Origin: Phytophthora colocasiae
Lineage: Eukaryota > Oomycota > Peronosporomycetes > Peronosporales > Peronosporaceae
NCBI GenBank assembly: GCA_018806915.1
Contig: JAGKQI010000021.1
Location: 558,001-622,000 of the forward strand
DNA length: 64,000 nucleotides
Direction: 5' to 3'
Shown here: positions 9,851-20,609 of the stretch, one piece after another
How the letters are laid out: each line of letters opens with the position of its first letter
How positions within the stretch are numbered: the stretch's first letter is position 1
Notes under the pieces: generated by a model
Seen by the model: only the letters and a program-made list of their open reading frames with translations
Database searches by the model: none
Told to the model about the DNA's origin: nothing
Made by a program: the position numbers and the translations under genes

Positions 9851-9866
9851 GCTCACTCTACAATTT
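9851..9866 (+). promoter_or_regulatory. Oomycete initiator of RxLR copy 1
   Basis: GCTCACTCTACAATTT, followed by a pyrimidine-rich flank (CCTCTCTCGAGCC), 32 bp before the ATG. It matches the Inr plus flanking promoter region described for oomycete genes. The about 80 bp upstream are conserved in all three RxLR copies. Confidence 0.75.
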
Positions 9867-9897
9867 CCTCTCTCGAGCCTTTATCCAAGACCAAACC

Positions 9898-10281
9898 ATG
9901 CGTTTCATTTACCCCCTTGTCGTTGCGGCTACTCTTCTACTCTCGAGTCCTGGTGTCATCGGTGCTGCGCAGTCTACGGTAGCTGAGGCAAGTACTCAGA
10001 CCAACTCGATCGATGTGGGTGGCGCGAAGAGATTTTTGCGGTCGGACAAGTTGATCAAGGACGACGACTCTACCGACTATGCTGAAGAGAGGGGAACCAC
10101 TGCCACTATGGGGACAGCAGTCGAAAAGCTGAATCGCTGGCTGGATAAGGGCAAGTCACCAGGTCAGGTCAGAAAGATTAAATTGCCCAACGCTGGTTAC
10201 TCAGGCAAAAAACTAGACGATCTGGCCAGCGAATATGCTGACGCGTACAGAGCGAGGTACGGCACTTTCAAAAGTCACTAA
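9898..10281 (+). CDS. RxLR-dEER secreted effector candidate, copy 1
   Basis: 127-aa protein with a signal peptide (residues 1 to about 22, cleavage near GVIG-AAQ), an RFLR motif at residues 45-48 and an acidic EER motif at 63-65. This spacing is characteristic of Phytophthora host-translocated effectors. The C-terminal about 60 residues are a short helical domain with KLNRWLDKGKSPGQ and an aromatic-rich tail (YADAYRARYG); it may be a single W/Y-type module, but this is uncertain. Host target unknown. Single exon. Promoter and 3' flank are shared with copies at 13359 and 22760. Pathogenicity role is inferred from family membership only. Confidence 0.88.
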   Translation: MRFIYPLVVAATLLLSSPGVIGAAQSTVAEASTQTNSIDVGGAKRFLRSDKLIKDDDSTDYAEERGTTATMGTAVEKLNRWLDKGKSPGQVRKIKLPNAGYSGKKLDDLASEYADAYRARYGTFKSH

Positions 10282-10811
10282 CTCCGCAGAAGTGAATTCT
10301 GAAGGGCAAGGACAATAACATACTTTTATTTGAGAAAATGAAAGAACACCGCCGTCAACAACTTACCTTACACTCAATTCCCTCGTTGTCTGATTTTGGT
10401 TTTGGTATGCTGATGAATAGTGAAGACAAGTCAACATCGACATCTTCTTCCTTTTTTCTCCTTAAATCCACTTTGTTGGGAATAACAACTGTACCGCTAC
10501 CACCAGCTCTCGTCTAGTTGAGGCTCTACCCACTTGGTGCGTGGAGTCCGCTTGCTATTCTACGGTAGAATTTCAACCATTGGCTAGGAACTTGATGTCG
10601 CCCAATCAATGATTATCTACCGCTACGTCTGCTAGAACGGCAATGGTAAACTCTGTCTAAGACCAGGGAACATTAGAGATTCTACTTTCTACGACTCAAT
10701 ATACTTTGGGTTTACCAGGAAGCGCCAGCTTACCTCGGAGTGGTTTATCGCTAAAATCTACAGTAGTAGTACTACGCAGCCCCCATTTCTACTGTTTTGT
10801 GTTAAACATCA
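10282..10811. other. 3' flank of RxLR copy 1, no gene
   Basis: Partly similar to the 3' flanks of copies 2 and 3 (Ser-codon-free UTR-like sequence, then CTACCCACTT...GCTATTCTAC near 10530-10565). No ORF I can support. Confidence 0.6.
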
Positions 10812-12540
10812 TTGATCAGCTCTATGGCCACTGCACGTCTCGATGTGTTGCGTTTATTATCTCGATACACGAGTTCTGGTTCTTTAATGGTCGCAAATTT
10901 ACTCACGTGGATGTTGATTACCTACTTTCTGGCCGATCCACTGCGAGTCGCAAGTTTGATCCCTCTCTGGCTCAATCTACAGTACCTCGATGGACGCCAA
11001 CTTGGCTGCTATTTATTATCTGTTGTTTTAGCACTGCCCACCTGTTCAGTACTCCTGATCACTGATCACCTGTTGTTAGTACCGCAAACCTGTTGCGTTT
11101 CAACAGGTATTCAGCCCTGCTTTGCTGTTAATATGAATAGCTGTCGGTGACGAGCGATCACCAGATATTGAAAGTTCCTTCCTAAGACTGGCCTTACTCA
11201 ACTATGGAGGCGCTTAAGTCATATAGAAGCTCCTGTAAGGTTATATCAAGTCCATGTTCCTGATCTATGTTCTACCGACAGCACAAGAATCGAGGAAAAT
11301 TTCTTAAGGATATGTCCACCACGGTGGATGCTTCAGCATCTTATCTACTCAAGAGCGTGAACTGCACGCTGTGAGCAAAACAAAAGCATCTATATTTTCC
11401 TTTTTACCCAGTGAGTGCGCGTGTGACCCGACCATGGAGAGTGGCGAAGCAGTCTCTCCCCAGTCTTCTCATTGCAGTAGTCCTCATGATGCGGGACCGC
11501 AATGGATTATCGTTTCAAGGCGGTAACCTATGAAATAGAATGCTAATGCATTTGGCAGGATAACAGGTTGGCGGTACTAACAACAGGTGGATAGGGGCCT
11601 GGAAGTACTTAACAGGTGGGTAGTGCTAGAACAACAGATATTAATTATTTTCCCGCCAACTTCCGCTCAGGCCAAGACTGGCCGCAGCACCCTGTACACA
11701 GTTGACAATCTCTTGGTATACAGCACTCGCATGATGGACGAGATTACAGTGGTCAAAGCGATCTCGAACAGCCCTAACAACGATAACTTGCTGCCGTTGT
11801 GGTGGAGACATATCCTGCGGGAATGGAAGCGAATTCAGTGGCCAGATCGAATGTTGCTGTTCAATAGAATCCGAGAGCTACACTTCGCATTGTATAGCCC
11901 AATTTGGTGGAGCACGATGCCAGAGTTTCACGTTTTGAAAGAGCATGGAACTGAATGGAGGCCCGATGACGAAAAACGATTTTGTTTTGCAACTTTTCTG
12001 GGCGCAAAACCGCAATTGGCCAACGTCTACTGACTTTTCACGAAGGTTTGGATATCGCTGAGGGTAAAAGTTAGATCCAGAATAGCTCCCCATGATATTT
12101 TTCTACTCTATCGACAATTGACGCAAGTCCTTGATCGAGAATCCCAAACTCTCGAGAAGGTGGAAATGCCACTGTAGATACTTTCTGAAATTACTCAATC
12201 CGACAATTCAAGAATGTGTGCGTCCAAGCTGCCACTCGATTGAAACAGTTGAGCATTGTTTTTTTGCGTGTCCAACATTGGCTTCAACATGGCTCCTGAT
12301 ATGGACTCCATTTCTTTCGATCGTCATTGACTTGGCGATTGTTGCTTTTTCCGCAGCCTCGTGATATTCAAAGCGCCTGGAGGAGGAACCAAAAAGTACT
12401 TCTTATATTGTGGAAAGTTCAAACAGCTATTGTTTTTCATGCGGTTTGGAGACTTCGGAACGACATTTACTTCCGTCAAACATTAGCACAAACGCCAAAT
12501 ATCGCCAACCTGCAAAATTCCTTCAAGAAGCACTGCTAAT
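10812..12540 (+). pseudogene. LINE ORF2 remnant with zf-RVT tail, repeat block copy 2
   Basis: Longest of three related remnants. Block one (10812-11003) reads RLDVLRLLSRYTSSGSLMV...PLRVASLIPLWLN. Block two (11663-12040) has LPLWWRHILREWKRIQWPDR. A frameshifted tail (about 12130-12540) contains CVRPSCHSIETVEHCFFACP, the Cys/His pattern of the zf-RVT domain found at the C-terminus of many non-LTR retrotransposon ORF2 proteins, and then FHAVWRLRNDIYF. Stops and frameshifts are frequent. It is interrupted at 11004-11653 by a DNA element. Confidence 0.6.
11004..11653. mobile_element. MULE-like non-autonomous element with about 95-bp inverted ends
   Basis: 650-bp insertion in the LINE remnant. 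It is flanked by the 9-bp direct repeat CGCCAACTT (10995-11003 and 11654-11662); the uninterrupted sequence is seen in the sister copy near 9056-9066. The ends are imperfect inverted repeats of about 95 bp sharing ATCTGTTGTT, TAGCACT, CCCACCTGTT and CACCTGTTGTTAGTACCGC. The ends carry several copies of ACCTGTT, which could be transposase-binding sites. The interior has no convincing ORF. Confidence 0.8.
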
Positions 12541-12876
12541 TTATCGGTTGAACTTGATTGTGATCGATCTACTCTGGAGAAGCTAACCCGAAAACTGGGG
12601 TTTGAATCAACGACGGATATTAATTATCCTTGAAAGGACAAACAACATCTGGATTCCGCAGGTTTAGTGTAGCTTTAGAATCTTGAGAAAGAATTACACA
12701 GATGAGAAATCCGCAAACGAGTTAATCAACTCATTTCTTCTTCTTTCAGAGACTAGGACAGTGATAACCAAACACACAAAAAGTCGAACATACTCTGCAA
12801 TAACATCAGGAGTTATACAGACAGACGTACTCTGGACTCCAGAGTGCGGAGTAGAACATTATCTAAGGCGCAACAA

Positions 12877-12942
12877 GTCGATGGTTCGTTCGAGGAGTAA
12901 ACGCCCGAGGAAGAGCGTGGACTATATGGCTGGCCAAGTTTA
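12877..12942 (+). repeat. Single-arm copy of the palindrome repeat
   Basis: Diverged copy of the right arm of the inverted repeat at 9546-9698, in the same position relative to the RxLR gene. Here only one arm exists. Confidence 0.75.
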
Positions 12943-13077
12943 ATGCAGTCTGCATCATCATTATGCAGAGTAATCATGAAATGGAGAGTGTCAATCCAAG
13001 GATACTACTGACTTAGGTAGTACGCCTAAAATGTAAGCTTGCCCGAAACTGCGAATGACACGCTGGCAAAACTGAAC

Positions 13078-13093
13078 GCTCAGTCCACAATTT
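13078..13093 (+). promoter_or_regulatory. Oomycete initiator of RxLR copy 2
   Basis: GCTCAGTCCACAATTT, homologous to the initiator of copies 1 and 3. It is now separated from the ATG at 13359 by about 265 bp because of an insertion at 13112-13340. Confidence 0.65.
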
Positions 13094-13111
13094 CCTCTCT
13101 CGAGCCTTTAT

Positions 13112-13340
13112 TGTGGGGTAATGTACCAGACGACCTACCGACATCTACATGTACATCTGGAAGACCGCGTCAACTTCATGTACAAGTGCATGTGTGCCGC
13201 GTCAACAGCGGCTTTCATCAACAAGTAGGGGGGTTGGACTGAGCTCCCAGTGAGGCAAGTAGAACTAAAGGATAAGTTCGAGGAACTGCTTGCTTTAATA
13301 AACTCACTTCACAACTTACTGTGAAGCGTGCAAACGTCAT
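13112..13340. mobile_element. LTR-like insertion in the leader of RxLR copy 2
   Basis: 229-bp sequence absent from copies 1 and 3. It is flanked by TTTAT at 13107-13111 and 13341-13345. It begins TGTGGGGTAAT and ends near CA (AACGTCA-T), and contains AATAAA near its right end, as a solo LTR would. Family unknown. The one extra T at the right edge leaves the exact border uncertain. Confidence 0.65.
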
Positions 13341-13358
13341 TTTATCCAAGACCAAACC

Positions 13359-13739
13359 ATGCGTTTCATTTACCCACTTGTCGTTGCGGCTACTCTCCTG
13401 CTCTCAAGTCCTGGTGTCATCGGCTCTAAGCAGTCTACGGTAGCTGAGGCAAGTACTCAGACCAACTCGATCGATGTGAGTGGTGCGAAGAGATTTTTGC
13501 GGTCGAACAAGTGGATCGACGATGACTCTACCGACTATGCTGAAGAGAGGGGAACTACTGCCACCATGAAGACAGCAGCCGAAAAACTGGATCGCTGGCT
13601 GGAACTGGGCAAATCACCAGGTCAGGTCAGAAAGATTAAATTGCCCAAGGCTGGCTACTCAGGCAAAAAACTAGACGACCTGGCCGGCGAATATGCAGAT
13701 GCGTACAGGGCGAGGTACGGCACTTTCAAAGGTCAGTAA
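13359..13739 (+). CDS. RxLR-dEER secreted effector candidate, copy 2
   Basis: 126-aa paralogue of copy 1. It has the same signal peptide (residues 1-22), RFLR at 45-48 and EER at 62-64. The C-terminal domain keeps GKSPGQVRKIKLP and YADAYRARYG. There are about a dozen amino-acid differences plus one codon lost in the acidic stretch before EER. The reading frame is intact. The leader between initiator and ATG is lengthened by the LTR-like insertion, so expression may differ from copy 1. The 3' flank leads directly into a 5'-truncated copy of the membrane-protein gene at 14074. Confidence 0.86.
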   Translation: MRFIYPLVVAATLLLSSPGVIGSKQSTVAEASTQTNSIDVSGAKRFLRSNKWIDDDSTDYAEERGTTATMKTAAEKLDRWLELGKSPGQVRKIKLPKAGYSGKKLDDLAGEYADAYRARYGTFKGQ

Positions 13740-14073
13740 CTCCGCAGAAATGAATTTTAAAGGGCACGTGCTGAGTCAAAAAGAGGACAATAGCAGACTT
13801 TTATTTGAGAAAATGAAAAAAACAACGCCGGCAACCACTATGCTTGATACATCTCCCATGTTGTTGTGTTTTTACTGATTTTGAGTATCTTTGTGGTGAT
13901 GAATATCATTATTTTTGAAAGATAAGAAAGTCGACGTTGACTTTGGTGAATAGTAAAAACAACTCAGCTTCTCCTTTATTTTTTCTCTCTAAACCTACTA
14001 CCGCTAGCTCCCTTTACCCACTTTCAGGTGTATAGAGTTCGGCTGCTATTCTACAATTGACAGAAATGCGAAA

Positions 14074-14774
14074 ATGCTCCTTTTTAAGAAGGCGTACGCC
14101 AAGGTTCGACGACGACGGCGACGTGTCCAGACTCGAGATGCTAGTAAAGTTGGAGGAGATCGCCATATCATCTCCTGTGTTGTTTTACGAGCTCGAACAC
14201 GCTTGGTTCCACTGGGAAATAATAACCGACTTCGATTGACGAATTTTATCCGGAAGAAAGCTGCCACAGCGTCATCAAAACAGCAATTGCGGCTCGGATG
14301 TCATGGATCTTTTATCGTGGATTCCCGAAATATTTTGCTATCTCAGTATTTATTGGAGAGATTGATCAATTTTCGAATGCAGCGTCTACTATATGTCTTT
14401 GCTCTACTAGGACTCGTTATGACTGTTACAACTTGGAGTTTACTACTAAACAGATCGGAATATTTCCAAGCACCTGCAATTGCTGCATTCGTCTTCTCAT
14501 GTGCATCTACTTCGACTATTGCAGCTTTGGCTCAAAAAGATCTGCTACGACTACTTCTCAGAAACTTTGATGTGCTATTTTCCACCTTCCAAGCTACCGT
14601 GTTAGCATTGTGCCTAATGGATCTATTACAATGGGAAGTTTCTTCAATTCTGGCGGTTCTGGCGTGGTGGTTGTGGTTTCTTTGGATCGTAATGCTCGAT
14701 GCACTTACGCCCAGTATCACGCACCAGCTGCGTTTTCGTAAATTCGCTCTACCGGTAGTTTTTGTGGTTCTACT
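14074..14774 (+). pseudogene. Membrane-protein gene copy, 5'-truncated, first piece
   Basis: Starts abruptly at the basic loop (KKAYAKVRRRRRRVQTR) and is almost identical to 7486-8175 of the intact gene. It ends in VVFVVLL at 14774, where a Copia element begins. The N-terminal half is missing. The second piece lies at 19671-19973. Confidence 0.85.
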
Positions 14775-15004
14775 AAATGGAATGGGTGATTCTCGCGCCT
14801 CGCGCTGTTGTCTGCTGTAGTGCCTCGCACTAGGTAAGATTGAGAATGAATAAAGGTTGGTGTTGCTAGCTACCTATCTGTCTTGGTTAGCTAACTGTGT
14901 GGTAGTTTCTTGTAGGTTTCTGCGTTGGTTGCTGGTGCCAGGGAGTTGCTGGCGCCAAGGAGTTGCTGGCGCAATACGGTCGGTCGCATGTGCGACTTCC
15001 AACA
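14775..15004 (-). repeat. Copia element 1, 3' LTR
   Basis: 230 bp; coding-orientation start TGTTGGAAGTCG, next to the polypurine tract. Confidence 0.95.
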
Positions 15005-15028
15005 CTCCTCCTCGACAGCAACAATGTC

Positions 15029-18000
15029 TTAGGCGAACAGCTTCAGCATGGCAACATTGCGTCCATGGAGCGTAGCACCGAGGGGTTTGGTGAGAATGTC
15101 GGCCTTCATCTCCGTCGTAGGGCAGTAGCGCACTTCAACGTCCTTGCTGCGAACGGCATCTCGAATGAAGTGAAACTTGATGTTAATGTGTTTCATGCGT
15201 GCCGTCGTGACATCATTCTCCATGTTTTTGATGGCGCTTTGGTTGTCGATGTGCAAGATGACGTTGTCGTTCTTGCTCAAATCAAGCTCATCGAGTAATT
15301 GTTTTACCCACAGGCATTCTTGCACTGCAGTAGCCCCTGCGATGTATTCAGCTTCAGCCGTTGACAAGGCCACTGTAGACTGCTTCTTGCTGTACCAAGC
15401 GATTGGCATGTCGTTCAGTACCAAGAGGCCACCTGACGTGGACTTAGCTTCCTTGTCGCCAGCCCAGTCAGCGTCGCTGAAAATGGATGCCTTAGCATGT
15501 TGTCGCGGTCCTTGAGGGCGTGGGAATGCAATCTTCAACATACGAGAGCCTTGCAGATAACGGAGTACTCGTTTGACAGCTGTCCAGTGAGCTGTAGTCG
15601 GGGAAGAAACGAATCGAGCGAGATAGTTCACTGCCATGGTGATATCTGGTCGTGTGCAAGTGCTCAGCCATAGCAGGGAGCCAATTGTCTCTCGCATGAC
15701 ATCTGTGCTGAAGAAGGGCTCGCTGTCTGTTGCTTGCAATGCTCGAGTCGATTCCATAGGGGTGGTAACTGGGCGACAGTTTTCCATGCCAAGTTTTGCC
15801 AGTAGTTGATCAATATTCGCTGTTTGTTGTAGGTAGATGCCTGAGTCAGTTTGCTCGATGCAGATACCCAAGCACTTCTTGGCTTCGCCCATATCCTTGA
15901 TTTGAAACTGGTTGCCGAGCATCTTCATTGTCCAGTCTGTATCGGAGCTGCGCTGACTGACGACGACCACGTCGTCGACGTACAGCCCCAGCACTGTCAG
16001 CTTGCCGTCGGATCTCCGGAAATACAGACATGGGTCGAGCTTGCTTCGCATGAAGCCTAACTCAAGTAGGTAGTTGTGGATCTCGTCATTCCAGAGTTTA
16101 CCGCTTTGCTTCAGGCCATAAAGGCTCTTTAGCAGCCGAAGCAACTTGCCCTTTGGCAGTTTTAGACCTTCTGGCGCTCGCATGTAGATGGCACGATCCA
16201 ACATAGCTCGCAGATACGCATTTGGTACGTCCCCTTGACGAATTATGGCGTGCCAAAGTGCTGCTAAGGCAACAATCAGGCGTAGACTAGCGATCTTTAA
16301 GACAGGTGCGAAGGTTTCTCCGAAGTCAATGCCATACTTCTGGTTAAAACCGCGCGCAACAAGTCTCGCCTTGAATCGCTCGAGTTCACCCTTGTTGTCG
16401 AACTTCAGCTTAAACACCCACTTCGAAGTGATCAGGTTTCCGTCGCTGGGTGTGTCGACAACTTCCCAAGTTGCATTGTCAGCAATAGCTCGAAGCTCCT
16501 CCTGCATTGCTTTTTCCCATTCGTGCCAGTGTGGGCTGCTTCTCGCCTCCTTCACGGTAGTTGGCTCCTTGATGTGCCCACTTTCAAGTAGTGTTGCTAG
16601 TGCAGTTCCGTTTTGGAGTGACACAGTAAGTAGTGCGGTCACGGGAGCCGTAAACTCATCGATGAAGGACTGTGGCAGGAAAAGTCGTCGTTTGGAATTG
16701 GTCGAGCTCCGCGATTCATACCGAAGACTCGCTGGATAGCGCGTGCGCTCAGCTCGTGGTTGTCCCCATCTCCTATGTGCTGGGAGTTGCTGGTTCCAGT
16801 TTGATCGACACCGTTGTTGTCTTTGTTGTTAGCATCTGCTTGTGCGTGGTCGTCTTCAGCAGTCTCACCGCTGTTTTGTTCATCGTCGACAGCATCCATA
16901 TATCGCCCCACAGCTCGTGCATCAATGCGATCAATATTTTGAATATGCGTAGTCGATACGATACGCTTGGTGCGCGGGATGAACACCTTGTACGCCTTCT
17001 TCTGGGGATCGACGCCGATGATGACGCCCTTTTCGGCGCGCTTTTCGCTGACCTTTTCGTCGCATGAGAGATATGGCTGGTACACTTAGCTCCAAACCGC
17101 AGTATATGCGAGACGTTCGGTGTTTTGCCTGACAGTGCCTCGATCGGTGATGCGTGGTCTGCATTTGATCTGGTTGGTAGGTAGTTGCGGATGTAGCTGG
17201 CGTAGAGAACTGCATCGCCCCAGAAGCGCTGAGGTAGAGCAGAGGCCCATAGCATTGCTCTGGCTGAGTCCATTACCGTTCTGTGAAATCGCTCTGCTTT
17301 GCCATTCGAGGAAGACATTCCGGCCTCAGTTGATTGGTGTCGAATTCCGCGATTCAACAGAAAACGATCAAGCCGAGCACTTCCAAACTCGCCACCACCA
17401 TCAGATCTGAGAACCTTCACAGTGATGTCATTCTGGCGTTCAAATTCGTTTATGAAATCCTCCAGATGTCCTTCTGCATCGCTCTTCTTGTGTAAGAGGT
17501 AGACCCGATTGAAGTTGGTGGCATGGTCCACGATAGTTAAAAGGTGCTTGTGACCAAGACGATCTGGTGTCATGTCAGTCTTCAGGTCTACACACAGTGT
17601 TGCACCAGGTTCATCGGTCGGGGCTGATGTAGATGTATCGTGATGATTTTTAGCTCGACGGGCTTGCTTTGCTTCTGCGCAGTTCATGCAGAAATTCACC
17701 TTTCGGTTCGAGGCAGTCATACCGTGAACGAGTTTCTTGTCGATCATTCGAACAAGATCTTGATAATTCACGTGGCCGAGTCGGTCATGCCACTGCTGGA
17801 GCGTGGATGATGTCATCGCAGCAAATGAGGCTGCACCTTGCTCAATTCCAGTAGACCAAAGGTTGTTTGTTGGAGACCGTCCTACCTCTGCGAGAACCTT
17901 GCCGGTTTTGCTGCGGATGACACATTTTTCCTTCTCATTAAAGGTACACGAAATGCCTCTCTTACTGAGCTGGCCAACCGAAATTAAGTTGTGATCGATC

Positions 18001-19436
18001 TCCTTCGCAACGTACACGTTCTCCAGCAATATCGTGCGCTTGACTCCTTCAGCTGTCACAGTGACGACAGCACTACCTCGCTCTGTAGCCGGAATAGTGT
18101 TTCCATTTGCGACTCGAACAGACAGATAAGCTGGCTCAAGCGCGAAAAGCTGGTCACGGTCATTGCACAAGTGGTGGGTAGCGCCTGAATCCACTGTCCA
18201 TGATCCATCGTGTTCGGCCGACTTGGCGTCGCGTGCAGCCATCCAAATGTAGGCTTCGTCGTCAGAGTCACTTGCCTCAGTAGCAGTAGCCAAATGAGCG
18301 TCTCCGCTGGACGCCATTCGTTTAGCCTGTTCCACGACAGGGCACGAGAAAATTTTGTGTCCAGGCTGTCCACATACATGACAGCGTATTTCACCCCGAT
18401 TTCCAGTAGCAGCGAACGCTTGGCCATTATTTTGCTGAGGTTTCGGCTTGCCAGAGTTTTCACCATTGTTTCCGTGGTCGTTGGAGCGGTTGTTGCGATC
18501 GTGATTGCGATATCCATGCTGTTTATTGCCATCTTGACGTTTCTTTCTCTGCACACCGCATTTGCGACCGTCACCCTTCAATTTGTAAAGCAAGCGCTTC
18601 ATTCGGTCGGTCTCCTCAACGTAGTCTGTGGCTTCGTCCGAGATCGAAGACAATAGTGTAGGGGCAAGCTCAGGACACGCGTTGTTGCCAAAAACTTCCA
18701 TGACGAGTTTGGTCTGGTCGCCCTCCATGAGACTTTCGATGAAGTTTAAGTACTCCAAGTAGTCATGCCACGAATCGCCTTCACGCTTGACGCATTTCAT
18801 CTTTGTGCTGAGTTCAAGTTGGCTAAGTTTGCAGCCAAACTCAATACGCAACGCACGTTTCACTTCTGAGTATGGCATATCTTCTCCTTCATGACGTTGT
18901 CGCCACTCTGCATTTTTCTTGTGGTAGTGCCTGGATGCGTTCCCTTCTAAGAAGTTGACGATTATCGACGCCTTGAACTCATCAGTCCATGTTGAGCCAT
19001 TCACAAGGCCTTCCGTTCTGACCGCATGCTCGAACTCATTGATGAAGTTTTCGAAACCAGCACCAAGACCCGGGTAAACCTCGTTTCCCTTAAAGTTTGG
19101 GCAACGCACATCCTTGATCTTAGGTTTCTTTGGCGTTGGGGGAGCTGTTACCATGCTGGTGTCCGACATTGTGGGGGTTCTGTTGTCGAGTTGCGTCCTC
19201 ATCGCCGCAAGCTCGCTTTGAAGCTGTCTGATTTGCTGCAGTTGGCTGTGTAGCTCCATGTTTTCACGTTCGGACTGATCGAAGTGAAGGTCGTCAGGCA
19301 GTCCTAGCGCGTTCGGTCGTAGACCTTCACGCGCATCAGCAAAGACGTCAGCACCTCGTGTATTTGTGTCTTCGCCTTGTTCGTCGACGTCGCCTCGCGT
19401 ATGGTCGAAATTGCCACTGGTCGCAGTTGGGCTCAT
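15029..19436 (-). pseudogene. Copia gag-pol polyprotein with two frameshifts
   Basis: From the ATG at 19436: gag; an intact zinc knuckle CHVCGQPGHKIFSC; protease VDSGATHH; integrase with an HHCC finger (HDRLGHV...CMNCAEAK) and catalytic LCVDLK, SDGGGEF and NGKAERF. The frame breaks near 17075-17085, continues in a second frame (RAEKGVIIGVDPQKKAYKVF), breaks again in a T run near 16680, then runs to 15029 with RT (YVDDVVVV) and RNase H (SDADWAGD, LSTAEAEY, HIDNQSA). All catalytic signatures remain, so only the two indels inactivate this copy. One break is in a homopolymer and could be a sequencing error. Confidence 0.9.
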
Positions 19437-19440
19437 AACC
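19426..19440 (-). other. Primer-binding site, tRNA-iMet anticodon-arm type
   Basis: Directly after the 5' LTR, in coding orientation, comes GGTTATGAGCCCAAC. It is complementary to the anticodon stem-loop of initiator tRNA-Met (GGGCTCATAACC), not to a tRNA 3' CCA end. Drosophila copia and yeast Ty5 use the same half-tRNA priming. The polyprotein ATG (19434-19436) lies inside this site. Confidence 0.75.
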
Positions 19441-19670
19441 AAATGGAATGGGTGATTCTCGCGCCTCGCGCTGTTGTCTGCTGTAGTGCCTCGCACTAGA
19501 TAAGATTGAGAATGAATAAAGGTTGGTGTTGCTAGCTACCTATCTGTCTTGGTTAGCTAACTGTGTGGTAGTTTCTTGTAGGTTTCTGCGTTGGTTGCTG
19601 GTGCCAGGGAGTTGCTGGCGCCAAGGAGTTGCTGGCGCAATACGGTCGGTCGCATGTGCGACTTCCAACA
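19441..19670 (-). repeat. Copia element 1, 5' LTR
   Basis: 230 bp; one visible mismatch to the 3' LTR. Followed, in coding orientation, by the primer-binding site. Confidence 0.95.
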
Positions 19671-19973
19671 CTACTGGTCGCTGGTAGTTCTGCTGCGTGT
19701 ATTGCCTTCGATGATCGTATGATCTTTAAATCGCGTGTTCTTTTCACTTTAACTTTACCAGAGCTTGGAACGTACCATGAGTCTACAGAAGCTTTTGCAG
19801 TGCGGCGAGTCGTAACTCTCGACCCGAATCAATTGATTTTTATCTGCAGAAGAGTCGAATATTCCAGCCCATTCCTTACGTTTTCAGAGCCATTACAAGG
19901 ATTGGATACCAAACCTTCAAGAAGATTCGGTTGGAAGAAGCTCCACCCCGTTGCAGTGGTTCCTCTGCACTAG
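19671..19973 (+). pseudogene. Membrane-protein gene copy, second piece
   Basis: Resumes at LLVAGSSAACIAF and ends at VAVVPLH with a TAG at 19971-19973. It matches 8171-8510 of the intact gene but lacks the 14-codon stretch IGWNARLLLELAFS. Split from the first piece by Copia element 1. Confidence 0.85.
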
Positions 19974-20034
19974 CGTGAAGTATCGAAGGTTTAAATATTT
20001 AAATAAAAGAAAGTTCAATGTATCATTCCTTTTT

Positions 20035-20345
20035 CTACAGTAGTAGGCCACGACTGGCCTGAGCGCCAATTAAGCCCTGTACAGTTGACAACGTACCCGT
20101 TTTGAGCCTGCATTGCGTGAAGAGCTTTTCTTGGTATACAGCATTCGCATGATGAACGGAATTACAGTGGCCAAAGCGTTCTCGAACAGCCCTAACAACG
20201 ATAACATGCTGCCGTTGTGGTGGAGACATACCCTGCGGGAATGGAAGCGAATTCAGTGGCCAGATCGAATGTTGCTGTTCAATAGAATCCGAGGCTACAA
20301 TTCCACGTTTTGAAAGAGCATTGGACTGAGAGACCGGGCGAAAAC
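20035..20345 (+). pseudogene. LINE ORF2 remnant, repeat block copy 3
   Basis: Third copy of the block NSPNNDNMLPLWWRHTLRE...RMLLFNRIR, directly after the 3' flank of the truncated membrane-protein gene. That is the same order as at 8511-9372. Confidence 0.55.
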
Positions 20346-20551
20346 CGCAATTGGCCAACGTATACTAACTTTTCACGAAGAGGTAAAAGTTAGATCCAGA
20401 ATATGCTATCGCAAGTATTTCATCGAGAAATCCCAAACTCTAAGAAGGTGGAATTCAAGCGATCGAATATTCACTTGCGCCACCCATTTTCGGGCCTCAA
20501 ACAGACGTACTCTGGACTCCAGAGTGCATTATCTAAGCGCAACAAGACGCT

Positions 20552-20609
20552 TTCGATGGTTCGCCCGAGGAGTAAACGCTCGAGGAAGAGCGTGGACTAT
20601 CCAAGTTTA
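20552..20609 (+). repeat. Single-arm copy of the palindrome repeat
   Basis: Diverged, slightly shortened copy of the arm of the 9546-9698 inverted repeat, again between LINE remnant and RxLR gene. Confidence 0.7.

Larger units (their letters stand above)
14775..19670 (-). mobile_element. Copia-type LTR retrotransposon, nearly intact
   Basis: 4896-bp element on the minus strand with 230-bp LTRs (14775-15004 and 19441-19670). It is flanked by CTACT at 14770-14774 and 19671-19675, which is also the uninterrupted sequence in the parent gene at 8170. The two LTRs differ at one position that I can see (CTAGG against CTAGA). The polypurine tract GAGGAGGAG abuts the 3' LTR (15005-15013, complement). 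The domain order protease-integrase-RT-RNase H identifies Copia/Ty1. In coding orientation the LTR starts TG but ends CCATTT, not CA. Confidence 0.95.

Noticed and set aside
16672..17067. Hydrophobic ORF opposite Copia pol
   Set aside because: Antisense of the Copia linker region; the hydrophobic look comes from reversed acidic codons.
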